Positions 29,039 through 30,495 of a DNA stretch of 30,495 bases are shown here, in pieces (position 1 is the first letter of the stretch; each line of letters begins with the position of its first letter). A program made the position numbers and the translations under genes. The notes below the pieces were generated by a model. The model searched no databases, was not told the DNA's origin, and worked only from the letters and a program-made list of their open reading frames with translations. The DNA comes from a virus: IMG/VR virus record IMGVR_UViG_3300021960_000332, positions 1-30,495 of that record. One strand, written 5' to 3'.

Positions 29039-30135
29039 TATCTGATATCGTTTATCGCATTGTAAGCGTATGAAAGGTCAATGGTGTAATCTACTAACTT
29101 GTCATTTACGCTTGTCTTGAATGTAAGGCTATTGGCATCAACTGTCATTGGTGTAACAACGCTGTCAATCTCCATCCACACTTGCTCCGATTGTATAAGT
29201 TCTTGCATTGGCTCGTTATACTGCTCACTTACATATCCAGTATTAATGGTTATCTTTTTAGACGATTTAATGTTATATGTTTTCTTCGGATGCACCAAAG
29301 TATTATATTCTCCTTTTCCATCAATTACAGCTCGTTTATATTGTTCTTTTGAAGCGTTTAAAGTTTCAATTGACTTCTTGAAGAACCAAAGGTCTTGCAA
29401 CGCACCCCATCTGTTTATGAAGCTAAGTTTGACTGGCGTAAATTTGCATTCGTCTATTGTTATTACTTTGACAATTCTCAAGCCATCAGTAGTCGCAATA
29501 TGTATTTCATCAACTGGGAATGTTTCGTTTTCATCTAAAAATTCAGATATACAAACATTGTCCTCATAGGTTCCACCAGCTGTGATAACCCTATCTTTGA
29601 AGCTGTCGTAAGGTTCTCCCGAATCAGATATTACTGTAAAAACACGAGTGACACTTGGCGTTACTGTAAAGGATTTGGTTATTTGACCTTCGTACAAATA
29701 AGCCACACTTGTAGTGTTGTTTCTATCTACTTGAATGCGAATGTCTGAATCAGCTAAACGATATATGACATCGTTGCTTTGCATATATCCTCTTGTTGTT
29801 GTTGGATTGCTTCCATCCTCAAAATAGCCATAGGCATCAATTCCGAAATGAGTGACAGTACCGCTTGACAACGAAGTCCCAGTTCCGTTCAAGCCATTAT
29901 ACCAATTCCAAATCAAACGAACATTAATGTTTTGACTTTTTTCATCATTGTAATAAATGTCTAGGTAATCTCTTATAAGTTCTGAAACCTCAAACAAAGC
30001 ATCTGCGCTTGTGTTTTTTATAAGTGTGTATCTTAATACCGTATCAATTTCAATTTCTAATTTTATAGATAATGCACCTACTGGATTAGTATTTTGATAA
30101 AAATAAAATGGACTTCTTAGAAATATGTTAGCCAT
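29038..30135 (-). CDS. Tail structural protein, haplotype B (365 aa)
   Basis: Second allele of the protein at 32-1129; 344 of 365 residues agree. The copy here is in its natural context, joined by TAATG to the 685-aa tail gene. Differences cluster at residues 64-71, 157-186 and 273-279, e.g. ASF (162-164) replaced by VTR and SYDP (276-279) by EYNT. The C-terminal 76 residues are identical. Both alleles are intact, which argues against degeneration and for allelic variation among co-occurring phages. Confidence 0.75.
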   Translation of the reverse strand: MANIFLRSPFYFYQNTNPVGALSIKLEIEIDTVLRYTLIKNTSADALFEVSELIRDYLDIYYNDEKSQNINVRLIWNWYNGLNGTGTSLSSGTVTHFGIDAYGYFEDGSNPTTTRGYMQSNDVIYRLADSDIRIQVDRNNTTSVAYLYEGQITKSFTVTPSVTRVFTVISDSGEPYDSFKDRVITAGGTYEDNVCISEFLDENETFPVDEIHIATTDGLRIVKVITIDECKFTPVKLSFINRWGALQDLWFFKKSIETLNASKEQYKRAVIDGKGEYNTLVHPKKTYNIKSSKKITINTGYVSEQYNEPMQELIQSEQVWMEIDSVVTPMTVDANSLTFKTSVNDKLVDYTIDLSYAYNAINDIR

Positions 30136-30495
30136 TATCTTGTTGCTTTATTGTTAATCGTTGTCTTTAAAAAATTTTCTACATCTAGTCCGTATGCTTC
30201 TACAATATCGTTTGGCAAATTCTTAAACGCTTCCTCAAACGGTTTGGTAAAAAACAAACTCGGTTTAATACCTTTTTTGAATATGCTTTTTGCAATAGCA
30301 AACTGTAATCCTTTTCTACTTACAAATCTACCCGAAGCATCTCTAGTTCCTTTTAACCCTTTACGAACAACCCATTGACTGAACGCACTCGGTGGCGGCA
30401 TTTTGTTAGTGTACTTGTATGGTGTATTATATTTAACTTCTGTTCCGCTTACCCCTTTATCTTGATACTCGCCATAGTTCTCCATTAGGAACGCC
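30135..30495 (-). CDS. gp10-like tail completion protein, haplotype B, truncated by window edge
   Basis: C-terminal part (about 120 residues) of a second allele of the protein at 1129-1647. The 5' end lies beyond the window. In the visible part it differs at three residues (A/E after PFE, D/N in LPxD, M/V in GLDxEN). The N-terminus must be read from the left copy. Confidence 0.7.
   Translation of the reverse strand, partial: AFLMENYGEYQDKGVSGTEVKYNTPYKYTNKMPPPSAFSQWVVRKGLKGTRDASGRFVSRKGLQFAIAKSIFKKGIKPSLFFTKPFEEAFKNLPNDIVEAYGLDVENFLKTTINNKATR

Larger units (their letters stand above)
29007..30495. repeat. Right copy of imperfect 1489-bp terminal direct repeat
   Basis: Same segment as 1-1489 with about 90 substitutions, no indels. 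The junction with the 685-aa tail gene is intact here, showing how the left end of the window continues in the circular genome. Confidence 0.9.

Noticed and set aside
1-30495. Lysogeny module (integrase, repressor, attachment site)
   Set aside because: None of the proteins shows tyrosine or serine recombinase motifs or a CI/Cro-like repressor; the HTH candidates found are sigma-, terminase- or DnaA-like.

Overview
This window looks like the genome of a small, probably strictly lytic, long-tailed (siphovirus-like) phage of a Bacteroidota host, most likely a flavobacterium. The evidence is: (i) every supported gene is on the minus strand, in tightly packed start/stop-overlapping operons; (ii) recognisable phage modules are present: terminase, tape measure, HK97-type capsid with XkdF-like protease, portal, lysis, and a DnaB-like helicase; (iii) the DNA is AT-rich, start codons lack clear Shine-Dalgarno sequences, and two good TAnnTTTG boxes of the Bacteroidota sigma-A promoter type occur; (iv) many small proteins have a familiar flavophage look. 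I saw no integrase, repressor, DNA polymerase, primase or tRNA gene. Bases 1-1489 recur at 29007-30495 without indels but with about 90 substitutions by my hand count (about 94% identity). The molecule is therefore probably circular or circularly permuted, about 29.0 kb, with one 1.5-kb stretch present as two strain variants.

Transcription runs from high to low coordinates. From about 12.0 kb down to 4.8 kb lies the early/metabolic half: two SSB-like proteins, a DnaB-like helicase, a sigma-like protein, two PD-(D/E)XK-type nucleases, a run of very small genes (8.2-7.0 kb, two of them zinc-ribbon-like), a FEN-type 5'-3' exonuclease, a DUF3310 protein and a C5-cytosine methyltransferase. A DnaA-domain-IV-like protein and the small and large terminase subunits follow at 4.8-2.9 kb. 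Next comes a tail assembly chaperone gene with a probable programmed -1 frameshift (2105-2832), tail completion proteins and two large tail proteins. Across the circular junction these continue into the tape measure (24.9-26.9 kb), the protease, scaffold and major capsid protein (24.9-21.5 kb), a tail-tube candidate, the portal (18.6-20.4 kb), a connector, two paralogous lectin-like adhesins (14.8-17.3 kb) and a lysis cassette (12.8-13.9 kb). Two homing endonucleases (HNH, GIY-YIG) sit in the late region. A 155-bp, about 93% A/T segment bounded by an 11-bp inverted repeat (12609-12763) separates lysis from a NinG-like gene and is the best origin or regulatory candidate.

Regulation looks two-layered. 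TAnnTTTG boxes near 11.95 kb and 8.26 kb would let the host polymerase express early genes. A separate element, CTATATATAARTATG or close variants, stands directly before four late gene starts (2832, 20745, 22967, 24871) and recurs near TerS and before the A/T-rich segment. Two of these copies lie just past predicted terminators. With a phage-encoded sigma-like protein present, this suggests, but does not prove, a phage-specific late promoter class.
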